From Streptomyces sp. NBC_00440 (GTDB lineage Bacteria; Actinomycetota; Actinomycetes; Streptomycetales; Streptomycetaceae): 64,000 bases of DNA. Shown in pieces: positions 50,498-58,856 of the stretch. The DNA is taken from assembly GCF_036014215.1 (NCBI RefSeq), contig NZ_CP107921.1:5463501-5527500 (forward strand). Reading direction: 5' to 3'. Position 1 is the first letter of the stretch, and every line of letters begins with the position of its first letter. The translations under genes and the position numbers were made by a program. The notes below the pieces were generated by a model. The model did not search any database, was not told the origin of the DNA, and was given only the letters and a program-made list of their open reading frames with translations.

Positions 50498-50815
50498 GGG
50501 GCCCTCCGCTGCTGGTTGTCGGCTGCTGATGGTGCTGATTCGTCGTCCGCAGCTCAGCATGCCGGAGATCATCAGCGGCGAACATGTGACCTGCGTCAAA
50601 CAATGCTGGTCAAGAATGGTGGACGAGGCGGCGCAGTATCGCAGGGGGAACGCCGAATTGAGTGGTTTTGGGGAAGTGCGTTGCGCAAGCGATGCAGACC
50701 GATGTTGGTCATCGGGTCCTGGGATGCGGGATAATGGCTGGGAAGCAATATGTTCGATGCCGGTGACACCTGGGTTGTCGGCTGCGATGAGCTGGTTTCA
50801 GGAAGGGGAACGAGC
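50498..50815. promoter_or_regulatory. Divergent region with promoter of the DUF3117 gene
   Basis: The 318 bp hold no gene. A good -10, GATAAT at 50730-50735, with TTGGTC at 50705-50710 (19-bp spacer) points toward the DUF3117 gene, giving a leader of about 75 nt. A palindrome TTGCGCAA stands at 50691-50698, just upstream of the -35. Confidence 0.45.
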
Positions 50816-50983
50816 ATGGCGGCCATGAAGCCGCGGACGGGCGACGGCCCGCTCGAGGTGACCAAGGAGGGGCGGGGCATCGTCATGCGCGTTCCGCTCG
50901 AAGGCGGCGGACGACTCGTTGTCGAGCTGACTCCGGACGAGGCCGATGCACTCGGCGACGCGCTGAAGAAGGTCGTCGGCTGA
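50816..50983 (+). CDS. DUF3117 small protein
   Basis: A 55-residue protein, MAAMKPRTGDGPLEVTKEG and onward, ending LTPDEADALGDALKKVVG. It matches the actinobacterial DUF3117 family, a short protein of almost constant length in mycobacteria (Rv1211 position) and streptomycetes. Function is unknown. A GGAAGGGGAAC ribosome site precedes the ATG. A perfect hairpin follows at 51008-51037, so it is a single-gene unit. Confidence 0.88.
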   Translation: MAAMKPRTGDGPLEVTKEGRGIVMRVPLEGGGRLVVELTPDEADALGDALKKVVG

Positions 50984-51007
50984 CGCGGACGCCCCCCATT
51001 GTTCTCT

Positions 51008-51037
51008 CCACTGCCCCGGCTCCGGCCGGGGCAGTGG
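51008..51037 (+). terminator. Terminator after the DUF3117 gene
   Basis: A perfect 13-bp stem (51008-51020 with 51025-51037) and a 4-nt loop lie 25 nt after the stop codon. Just behind it are two direct copies of GATCTTCCGCGGCGT (51051-51080). Confidence 0.85.
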
Positions 51038-51144
51038 TGTTTGGCGCTGTGATCTTCCGCGGCGTGATCTTCCGCGGCGTGGTGTTCGCGGCGCGTCGGT
51101 CCGGGTGTCTGCGGCGGTGGCGGATTTCCGGGACGGCCGTCGGG

Positions 51145-51780
51145 TCAGCCCAGGCGTACGGCGCAGAGCAGCCCGTCGCCGACCGGGAGCAGCGAGGGCA
51201 GCAGCTCCTGGCTCTCGCGCACGGTGCGCAGCAGGTCCCGCAGATGCAGCACTTCGGCGGGCTGGGCGGCGGAGTCGACGGTGCGGCCGTCCGCGAAGAC
51301 CCCCTCGAAGCACACCAGTCCGCCGGGCCGCAGCAGACGCAACGATTCAGCGAGCACGTCGAGCGACTCCAGCCGGTCGCCGTCGCAGAACACGAGGTCG
51401 TACCCGCCGTCCGCGAGGCGCGGCAGTACGTCGAGAGCGCGGCCGGGGATGAAGCGCGACCGGTTCGCCGCGAAGCCGGCCGAGCGGAACGCCTGCCGGG
51501 CGAAGCCCTGGCGCTCGGGCTCCGGGTCGACGGTGGTCAGCACGCCGTCCGGGCGCATTCCCTGCAGCAGATAGATGCCCGATACGCCGGTGCCCGTACC
51601 GATTTCGGCCACCGATTTCGCGTCCGTGGTGGCGGCGAGCAGCCGCAGCGCCGCTCCGGTGCCTGGCGAGACCGAGGGCAGGCCTGAGTCGCGGGCCCGG
51701 TCACGGGCCCAGCGCAGGGCTTCGTCCTCGGCGACAAAAGCGTCGGCGAAGGCCCAGCTCGTCTGCCGGTTGGCGGTAAT
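51145..51780 (-). CDS. O-methyltransferase (class I SAM), possible ATT start
   Basis: The methyltransferase has motif [16 protein letters not shown], motif [12 protein letters not shown] and [14 protein letters not shown], in the CCoAMT-like O-methyltransferase family. It is divergent from the sigma factor gene, as Rv1220c from sigE in M. tuberculosis. The start is odd: the conserved protein seems to begin at [15 protein letters not shown], whose first codon is ATT at 51780, 6 nt after GGAG of an AGGAGAGG ribosome site. The nearest alternative, GTG at 51810, has no ribosome site. 211 codons from the ATT. The substrate is unknown. Confidence 0.8.
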   Translation of the reverse strand: MTANRQTSWAFADAFVAEDEALRWARDRARDSGLPSVSPGTGAALRLLAATTDAKSVAEIGTGTGVSGIYLLQGMRPDGVLTTVDPEPERQGFARQAFRSAGFAANRSRFIPGRALDVLPRLADGGYDLVFCDGDRLESLDVLAESLRLLRPGGLVCFEGVFADGRTVDSAAQPAEVLHLRDLLRTVRESQELLPSLLPVGDGLLCAVRLG

Positions 51781-51834
51781 GGCCCTCTCCTGTCCCCGTA
51801 GTTGGCGCACTCGTGACTGTATCCGCTGCGCCCG

Positions 51835-51860
51835 GGAACCCGCAGATGGGACCGGGCGTT
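51835..51860 (+). promoter_or_regulatory. ECF-type autoregulatory promoter of the sigma factor gene
   Basis: GGAAC (51835-51839) and CGTT (51857-51860) are separated by 17 bp, the pattern of ECF sigma factors such as mycobacterial SigE and Streptomyces SigR. Transcription would begin near 51867, only about 11 nt before the first ATG. The position in front of the sigma gene suggests positive autoregulation. Confidence 0.6.
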
Positions 51861-51877
51861 GTAGGAGGGCAGGGGGG

Positions 51878-52723
51878 ATGCGGATGTACGAGGATTCCGG
51901 CAATCAGTCCGGCAATCAGGCTTATCCGGAGCTAACGGGCGAGGTGGCTATGGTAGGGGCTCCACTGGACACCACCAGAGCCGACAGGGGAGGTGCGGCT
52001 GCGCCTGTGGATCGGGGAGGAGTGCTGCGGCGCTTTCTCAGGTCGGCGGGTGAGCCGAAATCCGTGACCGACATTGCTGACAGCTCCAGCGCTGCTGACT
52101 CCGTACAGACCGCGACCTTCGCCTCAGACGCGGACGCGCAGACATGGACTCCGCCCTCGTGGGAGGAGATCGTCAGTACGCACAGCGGCCGGGTCTACCG
52201 GCTCGCTTACCGCCTGACCGGCAACCAGCACGACGCCGAGGACCTCACACAGGAAGTCTTCGTCCGCGTCTTCCGCTCGCTGTCGACGTACACCCCGGGC
52301 ACCTTCGAGGGCTGGCTGCACCGCATCACCACCAACCTCTTCCTGGACATGGTCCGCCGCAAGCAGCGGATCCGCTTCGACGCCCTCGGGGACGACGCTG
52401 CCGAGCGGCTGCCGAGCCGTGAGCCGTCGCCGCAGCAGGTCTTCCACGACACCCACTTCGACGCGGACGTCCAGCAGGCGCTGGACACCCTCGCTCCGGA
52501 GTTCCGCGCGGCCGTGGTCCTCTGCGACATCGAGGGGCTGTCGTACGAGGAGATCGCCGCGACGCTGGGCGTCAAGCTCGGCACCGTACGCAGCAGGATC
52601 CACCGCGGCCGCTCCCACCTGCGCAAGGCTCTCAAGCACCGTTCGCCCGAGGCCCGTCGCGCCGAGCAGCGCGCGCTGGCCGGGGTGGCTCCCGGCCTGG
52701 ATGGAGAGGATGGGACCGCGTGA
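51878..52723 (+). CDS. sigE: ECF RNA polymerase sigma factor (mycobacterial SigE type)
   Basis: From 51878 the protein has 281 residues. Region 2 is [56 protein letters not shown]; region 4 is [45 protein letters not shown]. The run is nearly identical to M. tuberculosis SigE, and the neighbours (anti-sigma factor, HtrA, TatB, O-methyltransferase) match, so it is an envelope-stress sigma factor. It is not the gene called sigE in S. coelicolor. The disordered N-terminus has three starts, ATG 51878, 51884 and 51950; the first has GGAGGG, the last fits the predicted transcript. The stop overlaps the anti-sigma gene by 4 nt. Confidence 0.92.
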   Translation: MRMYEDSGNQSGNQAYPELTGEVAMVGAPLDTTRADRGGAAAPVDRGGVLRRFLRSAGEPKSVTDIADSSSAADSVQTATFASDADAQTWTPPSWEEIVSTHSGRVYRLAYRLTGNQHDAEDLTQEVFVRVFRSLSTYTPGTFEGWLHRITTNLFLDMVRRKQRIRFDALGDDAAERLPSREPSPQQVFHDTHFDADVQQALDTLAPEFRAAVVLCDIEGLSYEEIAATLGVKLGTVRSRIHRGRSHLRKALKHRSPEARRAEQRALAGVAPGLDGEDGTA

Positions 52724-53658
52724 GTGGATCCAGTCCGACCCCGGCCGAGCAGCACCTCGGGGACCGGCTCGCCGCACTGGTCGACGGTGAGCTGAAGCAC
52801 GACGCCCGCGAGCGGGTGCTCGCGCACCTGGCCACCTGCGCGAAGTGCAAGACCGAAGCTGACGCGCAGCGCCGGCTGAAGAGCGTCTTCGCCGAGACCG
52901 CGCCCCCGCCGCCCTCCGAAGGACTGCTCGCCCGCCTCCAGGGGCTGCCCGGCGGACCCGGCGCCGACGACCCCGGTCGGCGTGGACCTTTCGGCGGCCG
53001 CTTCGCCGACGAGATCTTCGGACCTGCCCGGTCGTCGGACGGGCGCTCGTCCGACCCCCGGATCGACACCTTCGGCTATGTGCCCGCCGGACCGCACGCC
53101 ACCACGATTCCGGACAGCGGCCCGGCCGGCGGATTCCGGGTCCACCCCGTGGGCCGCAGCGATCAGGAGCGGTCGGCCTGGCGGGGACGGAGATTCGCGT
53201 TCGCGGCCGCCAGCGCGTTCTCGCTGGCCGCCATCGCACTGGGCGGCACGCTGCCGTTCGACGGCGCGGAAGCCCCGGTGCACACGGACGGCCCGCCCAA
53301 CAACGTGACCCCGATGAGTGCCACCGACCCGGTCGGCATCGGGACGGACCTGAACCGCCGCCGCAGCGGCGACGGCGCCCGGCTGACCAACGATGGACGG
53401 CCCCCGGTCCTGCCCACCGCCTTCGCCGGACGGCACTCGACGTCCGCATCCGGCGCCCGTCCGGCCCGGCAGTCCCTGTACTCGCTCACGACGCCCCTGG
53501 TCACCGTGTCGTCGCTGTCCGCCATACGTCCTCCGATGGCCGCCACCCCGCCCGGGCCCGCCCGGCCGAGCGCGCAGGCAAGCCCCACGACCACGCCGCC
53601 ACCGGCCCCGCTGGCCGCTCCGGGGGCCTCGGGTCTGCCGGCTTCTGCCGGGCACTGA
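52720..53658 (+). CDS. rseA: Anti-sigma factor with zinc (ZAS) domain
   Basis: The 312-residue protein starts with GTG overlapping the sigma stop (GTGA). Residues 15-60 contain [39 protein letters not shown], the HxxxCxxC zinc anti-sigma motif that holds region 2 and 4 of the sigma factor. One transmembrane helix ([18 protein letters not shown], about residues 155-172) divides it from an extracytoplasmic Pro/Thr/Ala-rich C-terminus. It keeps the sigma factor inactive until stress. The actinobacterial homologue RseA (Rv1222) is degraded after phosphorylation; that is known for the family, not seen here. Confidence 0.9.
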   Translation: MSGSSPTPAEQHLGDRLAALVDGELKHDARERVLAHLATCAKCKTEADAQRRLKSVFAETAPPPPSEGLLARLQGLPGGPGADDPGRRGPFGGRFADEIFGPARSSDGRSSDPRIDTFGYVPAGPHATTIPDSGPAGGFRVHPVGRSDQERSAWRGRRFAFAAASAFSLAAIALGGTLPFDGAEAPVHTDGPPNNVTPMSATDPVGIGTDLNRRRSGDGARLTNDGRPPVLPTAFAGRHSTSASGARPARQSLYSLTTPLVTVSSLSAIRPPMAATPPGPARPSAQASPTTTPPPAPLAAPGASGLPASAGH

Positions 53659-53748
53659 GCGGGCTCCGGACACCTGGAAACCTGGTTGAATCCCTGAAAG
53701 GCTGCCCGCCACAGGGCACGCGGAGCGCGGGGCAGGTGCGGGGAGAGC

Positions 53749-55713
53749 ATGGACGACGGGAAGCCCACCGGGCCGGACGTCAAGTGGTGGAGCAGCCCTG
53801 CGGCGGGACGTCCCGCGCCGCCGTTGCCGCACCCGCCGGCCGACGGGACTCCGGCCGGGGTCGTGTCACCCCACATATCCGGGGCCGGATCGCCTCTGCG
53901 CGAGCCGCTGCCCCCGCTGGAGTCCGAACCTCGCGCCCAGCCCCAGCCGTCGCCGGCCCACCCGCTGCCCCTGGCCGAGCCGCGGGCATCCGATGAGGCC
54001 TCGGCATCTGCTGAGCCGCCGGCGTCTGCGGAGCGCCTGATATCCGGGAAGGCCCCGGCACCTGCGGAGCCGCCGGCACCTGCGGAGCCGCCGGCACCTG
54101 CGGAGCCGCCGGCACCTGCGGAGCCGCCGGCACCTGCGGAGCCCCTGCCATCCGCGGAGGCCCCGGCGAGCGGTACCCACGCGCCGCCCGTACGGAGCGA
54201 CGGCCCTGCCGGTCGCCCACGCCCGCTGCACGACCCGGACCCCTATGGCACCCCGCCCTACGGTGGTCCGGGCCCCTGGGCCCCCGCACCGCCCGTCCAG
54301 CGGCCCGTCCCCACCCCCGCCGGTGGCACTCACATCCCACCGCCCTACACGGGTGCCGTGCAGCCTCCGCAGCACCACATACCGCAGACGCATCACCAGC
54401 CCCTCCCGCCACAACAACCGCACCACCCACAGCCACCCCACTCGCAACCGCACCACCCACAGCCGCCCCACTCACAACCACCGCACCAGCCGGGGCAGCA
54501 GCCCGCGCAGCAGCCGGTCCAGTTCCCCGTACAGCAGCCCTCGCAGTGGCTGCGCCACGACCCGTGGGGCGCGCCCCCGTCACCGCCTCCGCCGCCGGTC
54601 AGGGAGAGGCGCCGACGCGGAACGGTCGTGGTCATGGTGGTGGTCGCGCTGGTCACCGGTGTCATCGGCGGCGGTCTCGGCGCGTACTCCGTACTGAACG
54701 GCTCGTTCGCGGACGTCCGGCTCCCGCAGGCCGCCAAGGAGAGCCCCGCCCGCGCGCGGGGCACCGTGGCCGGGATCGCGGCGAGCGCGCTGCCCAGCGT
54801 CGTCACCCTGCATGTGAGGGGAAGCAGCGAGGCGGACACCGGTACCGGTTTCGTCCTCGACCGTGAGGGGCGCATCCTCACCAACAACCACGTGGTCGAA
54901 CCCGCAGGATCCGCCGGCGACATCACCGTCACGTTCAGCAGCGGCGAGACCGCCAAGGCTCAGGTCGTCGGCCGGGACAGCGGTTACGACCTGGCCGTGG
55001 TCAAGGTCAGCGGGGTCGCCGGGCTCACCCCGCTGCCGTTGGGCAACTCCGACAACGTGCAGGTCGGCGACCCGGTCGTCGCCATCGGCGCCCCCTTCGA
55101 CCTCCCCAACACGGTGACCTCCGGCATCATCAGCGCCAAGGACCGCCCGATCACCTCGGGAGGCGGCAAGAACGACGGAAGCGACGTCAGCTATGTCGAC
55201 GCGCTCCAGACCGACGCCCCGATCAACCCGGGCAACTCGGGGGGCCCGCTGGTCGACGCCAGGGCCCAGGTCATCGGCATCAACAGCGCCATCCGCGCCG
55301 CCGACGGCAGCTCGGACTCCGAGAGCGGTCAGGGCGGCTCGATCGGGCTCGGGTTCGCGATCCCCATCAACCAGGCGAAGCGCGTAGCGGAGGAGCTCAT
55401 CAACAACGGCAGGGCCGCGCACCCCGTGATCGGTGTCACACTCGACATGAAGTACGCGGGTGACGGTGCCCGCGTGGCGGACCGGGCGAACGACGGCGGC
55501 GCGGCCGTGGCAGCGGGGGGTGCGGGGGCCGCCGCCGGCATCGAGGCGGGGGACATCGTCACAGGTGTGGACGGTGAACCGGTGCACAGCGCACCGGATC
55601 TGATCGTCAGGATCCGGGCGCACCGGCCGGGCGACAAGCTGGCCCTCACCGTCCGCCGGGACGGCCGGGACCGGCCTGTGACCTTGACTCTTGGATCGGC
55701 CGACGGCACATGA
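53749..55713 (+). CDS. htrA: HtrA/DegP-like membrane serine protease with PDZ domain
   Basis: The 654-residue protein has a 290-residue Pro-rich cytoplasmic N-terminus with tandem repeats, one transmembrane helix (VVVMVVVALVTGVIGGGLGAY, about 293-315), a trypsin-like domain with catalytic triad His381 (TNNHVV), Asp414 (YDLAVVKV) and Ser497 (GNSGGPLVD), and a C-terminal PDZ domain (GIEAGDIVTGVDGEPVHSAPDLIVRIRAHRPGDKLAL). It degrades or refolds damaged proteins outside the membrane. It follows the sigma and anti-sigma genes as in M. tuberculosis (sigE-rseA-htrA) and is a likely target of that sigma factor. Confidence 0.93.
   Translation: MDDGKPTGPDVKWWSSPAAGRPAPPLPHPPADGTPAGVVSPHISGAGSPLREPLPPLESEPRAQPQPSPAHPLPLAEPRASDEASASAEPPASAERLISGKAPAPAEPPAPAEPPAPAEPPAPAEPPAPAEPLPSAEAPASGTHAPPVRSDGPAGRPRPLHDPDPYGTPPYGGPGPWAPAPPVQRPVPTPAGGTHIPPPYTGAVQPPQHHIPQTHHQPLPPQQPHHPQPPHSQPHHPQPPHSQPPHQPGQQPAQQPVQFPVQQPSQWLRHDPWGAPPSPPPPPVRERRRRGTVVVMVVVALVTGVIGGGLGAYSVLNGSFADVRLPQAAKESPARARGTVAGIAASALPSVVTLHVRGSSEADTGTGFVLDREGRILTNNHVVEPAGSAGDITVTFSSGETAKAQVVGRDSGYDLAVVKVSGVAGLTPLPLGNSDNVQVGDPVVAIGAPFDLPNTVTSGIISAKDRPITSGGGKNDGSDVSYVDALQTDAPINPGNSGGPLVDARAQVIGINSAIRAADGSSDSESGQGGSIGLGFAIPINQAKRVAEELINNGRAAHPVIGVTLDMKYAGDGARVADRANDGGAAVAAGGAGAAAGIEAGDIVTGVDGEPVHSAPDLIVRIRAHRPGDKLALTVRRDGRDRPVTLTLGSADGT
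54058..54147. repeat. 18-bp coding tandem repeat in htrA
   Basis: Five copies of an 18-bp unit, GCACCTGCGGAGCCGCCG, in frame (APAEPP), the last one degenerate. They lie in the Pro-rich cytoplasmic N-terminus of the HtrA protein. Copy number could vary between strains without changing the frame. Confidence 0.95.
54415..54484. repeat. 30-bp coding tandem repeat in htrA
   Basis: Two full copies of a 30-bp unit (54415-54444, 54445-54474) plus a partial third code for QPHHPQPPHS repeats. Histidine-rich and Pro-rich, it precedes the Gln/Pro-rich linker before the membrane helix. Metal binding by the His-rich stretch is conceivable but unsupported. Confidence 0.9.
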
Positions 55714-55815
55714 AAGACCGGCGGAAGGTACCGTCCGGACATCTTCGCCGGGTACCGTGGTCGGGGCCCGGACCACACCCCGACCTGCGGGCCGCGGAGA
55801 ACACCAGGAGCAAAA

Positions 55816-56313
55816 GTGTTCAATGACGTAGGCCCCCTTGAGATCGTGACGCTCGTGGTCCTCGCCGTGATTGTTTTCGGCCCGGACAAGCTGCCGAAGG
55901 TCATCCAGGACGTCACTCGTACGATCCGGAAGATCCGCGAGTTCTCCGAGAGCGCCAAGGAGGACATCCGCACCGAACTCGGCCCCGAGTTCAAGGACTT
56001 CGAGTTCGAGGACCTGAACCCCAAGACGTTCGTGCGCAAGCAGCTCATGGACGGCAGTGATGAGCTCGGGCTCAAGGAGATCCGCAGCAGCTTCGACCTG
56101 AAGAAGGAGATCTCCGAGATCACCGACGTGGTGAACGGCAGGTCGATCGCCGACGGGAGTGACACGGAGACCGCGGCCGAGATCGCCCCGAGTAGTGCCA
56201 ATGGCTCATCGACAGGCCCGGATCTGCTGAAGAAGAGCGGCCCTGACCTGCAGAAGAAGAGTGTGACGGTCGACACCGAAGTGCGTCCGCCGTTCGACGC
56301 CGACGCCACCTGA
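55816..56313 (+). CDS. tatB: Sec-independent translocase protein TatB
   Basis: The 165-residue protein starts with GTG. Residues 1-25 (MFNDVGPLEIVTLVVLAVIV, FGPDKLPKVIQ) give the short membrane helix with the FGP hinge of TatA/TatB, followed by an amphipathic helix and a charged cytoplasmic tail with a repeated LKKSGPDLQKKS. The length, longer than TatA, and the position after htrA, as in mycobacteria, support TatB. It helps recognise twin-arginine signals; several Tat-type proteins are encoded in this window. Confidence 0.9.
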   Translation: MFNDVGPLEIVTLVVLAVIVFGPDKLPKVIQDVTRTIRKIREFSESAKEDIRTELGPEFKDFEFEDLNPKTFVRKQLMDGSDELGLKEIRSSFDLKKEISEITDVVNGRSIADGSDTETAAEIAPSSANGSSTGPDLLKKSGPDLQKKSVTVDTEVRPPFDADAT

Positions 56314-56395
56314 GTATTCTCCATCTGTCCGGCAGTGAGGGCGCCCGTGGGGGTGGGCCGCTTCGGACGCTGAGGATCGAGGAGGCGGCCGGCAC

Positions 56396-57007
56396 ATGGA
56401 GACGACGAGTCGGACAGGGACCCACGCGGTCGACGACTATCTGAGGGCGCCCTTTTCCTGGTACGGACTGGACGAGGCGTTCACCGGCCCGCGGCGGCTG
56501 ATGCAGGTGGGCGTCGCGGCGGACCGCGCGGTCCAGCACGGCTCCCTGGGACACGGTGACGAGCCGGCTGTCAGACCGGACGCACAACCGGACAAGGAAC
56601 ACTTCGCAGCCGTGGTGACCATCGCGTCCAGCCCCGTGCGGCGCAGCGGCGACGGTACGGGCGTGCTGGAGGCCACCACGGTCTCCTCCGCGGCCTGGCT
56701 CGCGGGCTCCGGCCTGCTGGCCTGCACCTGGCCCGCGCAGCTGGACCACTCCCTGCGCGACGACTGGCTCGACCAGCAGACCGAGGCCGCGTTCGAGCTG
56801 GCGGACGACCTGTCCGGCCCGGAGTGGTCGGAGCTGACGCTGCCGGTGGACGGGGTGCCGACGCCGTTCGCCTACCGGGAGACCGAGTTCGGCTGGGTGC
56901 TGGCCGGGGCCACCGCGACCGGGGTCCACCTGGGGGCGTACGGGCGCGGGATGAGCGCGTACGGGCTGGGCTTCGCCGTGGTCAAGGACATCACCACGTA
57001 CGTCTGA
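56396..57007 (+). CDS. Conserved hypothetical protein
   Basis: The 203-residue soluble protein has no signal peptide or membrane helix. Recognisable parts are DDYLRAPFSWYGLDEAFTGPRRLM, a middle part rich in small residues (VSSAAWLAGSGLLACTWPAQLDHSLRDDWLDQQTE) and a C-terminal LTLPVDGVPTPFAYRETEFGWVLAGATATGVHLGAYGRG. It is well coded, with Streptomyces-like third-position GC. I do not recognise a family. It is located between tatB and the terminator at 57089-57131 and may be part of the envelope-stress operon. Confidence 0.75.
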   Translation: METTSRTGTHAVDDYLRAPFSWYGLDEAFTGPRRLMQVGVAADRAVQHGSLGHGDEPAVRPDAQPDKEHFAAVVTIASSPVRRSGDGTGVLEATTVSSAAWLAGSGLLACTWPAQLDHSLRDDWLDQQTEAAFELADDLSGPEWSELTLPVDGVPTPFAYRETEFGWVLAGATATGVHLGAYGRGMSAYGLGFAVVKDITTYV

Positions 57008-57088
57008 CGCGACAGCGGCCCGGACACGAGACAGACCGGACAAGAGACAGAACCGCACCACAGCCGGCCGTACACCGCGACTGCGGAA

Positions 57089-57131
57089 CACACCCGGGGG
57101 CGGCCGCCGAAGCGGACCGCCCCCGGGTGTG
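57089..57131. terminator. Bidirectional terminator between the hypothetical gene and mrp
   Basis: A perfect 15-bp stem (57089-57103 with 57117-57131) and a 13-nt loop lie between the convergent stops at 57007 and 57161. Confidence 0.9.
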
Positions 57132-57160
57132 CGTGTGTGTCCCCTTCGGCCGGACAGGAC

Positions 57161-58294
57161 CTAGAACTTGTTGCGCGGGGTGACCCCGAGCGACATGCCC
57201 GCCAGACCCCGCTGGCGGCTGCTCAGCTTGTTGGCGATCTCGCGCAGCGCGGTGCCCGCCGGGGAGTCGGGGTCGGTCAGCACGACGGGCTTGCCCTCGT
57301 CGCCGCCCTCGCGCAGCCGTACGTCGATCGGGATGGAGCCGAGCACCGGCACGGTCGCCCCGGTGGTCTTCGTCAGGCCGTCGGCGACCTTCTGCCCGCC
57401 GCCCGTACCGAAGACGTCGACCATCTCGTCGCAGTGCGGGCAGGGCAGGCCCGACATGTTCTCGACGACACCGACGATCTTCTGGTGCGTCTGCACCGCG
57501 ATGGAGCCGGCCCGCTCCGCCACCTCGGCCGCGGCCTGCTGCGGGGTGGTGACCACCAGGATCTCGGCGTTCGGCACGAGCTGCGCCACCGAGATCGCGA
57601 TGTCGCCGGTGCCCGGCGGCAGGTCGAGCAGGAGCACGTCGAGGTCGCCCCAGTAGACGTCCGCCAGGAACTGCTGGAGCGCGCGGTGCAGCATCGGCCC
57701 GCGCCACACCACCGGGGCGTTGCCCGGGGTGAACATGCCGATCGAGATGACCTTCACGCCGTGCGCCGACGGCGGCATGATCATGTTCTCGACCTGGGTC
57801 GGCCGGCCGTCCGCACCGAGCATCCGCGGCACGCTGTGTCCGTAGATGTCCGCGTCGACCACGCCGACCTTCAGGCCGTCGGCGGCCAGCGCGGCGGCCA
57901 GGTTGACCGTCACCGACGACTTGCCGACGCCGCCCTTCCCGGAGGCGACCGCGTACACCCGGGTCAGCGAGCCGGGCTTGGCGAAGGGCACCTCGCGCTC
58001 CGCTGTGCCGCCGCGCAGCGAGGTCGCGAGCTCCTTGCGCTGCTCGTCGCTCATCACGTCCAGCTCGACGCTGACCGCTGTCACACCCTCGACACGGGCG
58101 ACCGCGTCGGTGACGTTGGTGGTGATGGTCTCGCGCATCGGGCAGCCGGAGACGGTGAGGTAGACCGTGACAGCGACCGCCCCGTCCGCTCCGATGTCGA
58201 CCGATTTGACCATGCCGAGTTCGGTGATCGGACGGTGGATCTCGGGGTCGTTCACTGTCGCCAGTGCTTCACGCACCGCGTCTTCCATAGCCAT
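57161..58294 (-). CDS. mrp: Mrp/NBP35-family iron-sulfur carrier ATPase
   Basis: The 377-residue protein has an N-terminal MIP18/DUF59 domain (1-95; EIHRPITELGMVKSVDI, TVSGCPMRETI), the deviant Walker A SGKGGVGKSS at 118-127, and later VVDADIYGHSVPRM, PGTGDIAIS and ENMSGLPCPHCDEM with the CPxC cluster-binding motif. Mrp proteins bind a 4Fe-4S cluster between two monomers and hand it to target proteins. ATG 58294 or 58288 may be the start; neither has a strong ribosome site. The place next to a DUF1003 and an MgtE-N gene is the same as in mycobacteria (Rv1229c-1232c). Confidence 0.92.
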   Translation of the reverse strand: MAMEDAVREALATVNDPEIHRPITELGMVKSVDIGADGAVAVTVYLTVSGCPMRETITTNVTDAVARVEGVTAVSVELDVMSDEQRKELATSLRGGTAEREVPFAKPGSLTRVYAVASGKGGVGKSSVTVNLAAALAADGLKVGVVDADIYGHSVPRMLGADGRPTQVENMIMPPSAHGVKVISIGMFTPGNAPVVWRGPMLHRALQQFLADVYWGDLDVLLLDLPPGTGDIAISVAQLVPNAEILVVTTPQQAAAEVAERAGSIAVQTHQKIVGVVENMSGLPCPHCDEMVDVFGTGGGQKVADGLTKTTGATVPVLGSIPIDVRLREGGDEGKPVVLTDPDSPAGTALREIANKLSSRQRGLAGMSLGVTPRNKF

Positions 58295-58337
58295 GCGTCG
58301 ATGGTACGGCGCCCACAGCGGGCCCGGGAAAGAGCGG

Positions 58338-58856
58338 TCAGTGGTCGGCTTCGTCACTTTCCCGCGGGAATATCTGACGCCGCTCCGCCATGTCCTTCAC
58401 CAGGTCCTGGAGTTCGGACCGGATCCAGTCACGGGTGGCGACCTCGCCCAGGCCCATCCGGAGCGCGGCGATCTCCCGGGTGAGGTACTCGGTGTCGGCG
58501 ATGGACCGTTCGTTCTGGTTGCGGTCCTGCTCCAGATTGACCCGGTCCCTGTCGTCCTGGCGGTTCTGCGCGAGGAGGATCAGCGGGGCCGCGTACGACG
58601 CCTGGAGCGAGAGCACCAGGGTCAGGAAGATGAAGGGGAACGGGTCGAAGCGCAGCGCGTGCGGCGCCCAGGTGTTCCACACCACCCAGATGACGATGAC
58701 GACCGTCATCCAGACGATGAACCGCCCGGTCCCCAGGAACCGCGCGACCCGCTCCGATGTCCGCCCGAAGGACTCCGGGTCGTACTCCGGCAGCCAGCGC
58801 CGCTTCGGTTGCAGCGGCTGGTCGAGACGGCCCCTGGACGTCGGCTCAGCGGTCAT
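58338..58856 (-). CDS. DUF1003 membrane protein
   Basis: The 172-residue protein has two transmembrane helices (IVWMTVVIVIWVVWNTWAP; PFIFLTLVLSLQASYAAPLILLAQ) and the DUF1003 core ending NRQDDRDRVNLEQDRNQNERS, followed by a cytoplasmic helical tail. Its start at 58856 overlaps the end of the MgtE-N/CBS gene by 11 nt, so both are co-translated. DUF1003 proteins have no established activity; linkage to Mg2+ transporter-like genes suggests cation homeostasis. Confidence 0.88.
   Translation of the reverse strand: MTAEPTSRGRLDQPLQPKRRWLPEYDPESFGRTSERVARFLGTGRFIVWMTVVIVIWVVWNTWAPHALRFDPFPFIFLTLVLSLQASYAAPLILLAQNRQDDRDRVNLEQDRNQNERSIADTEYLTREIAALRMGLGEVATRDWIRSELQDLVKDMAERRQIFPRESDEADH

Noticed and set aside
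54058..54484. Tandem repeats in htrA as a CRISPR-like array
   Set aside because: Units are contiguous without unique spacers and are in frame with the protein.
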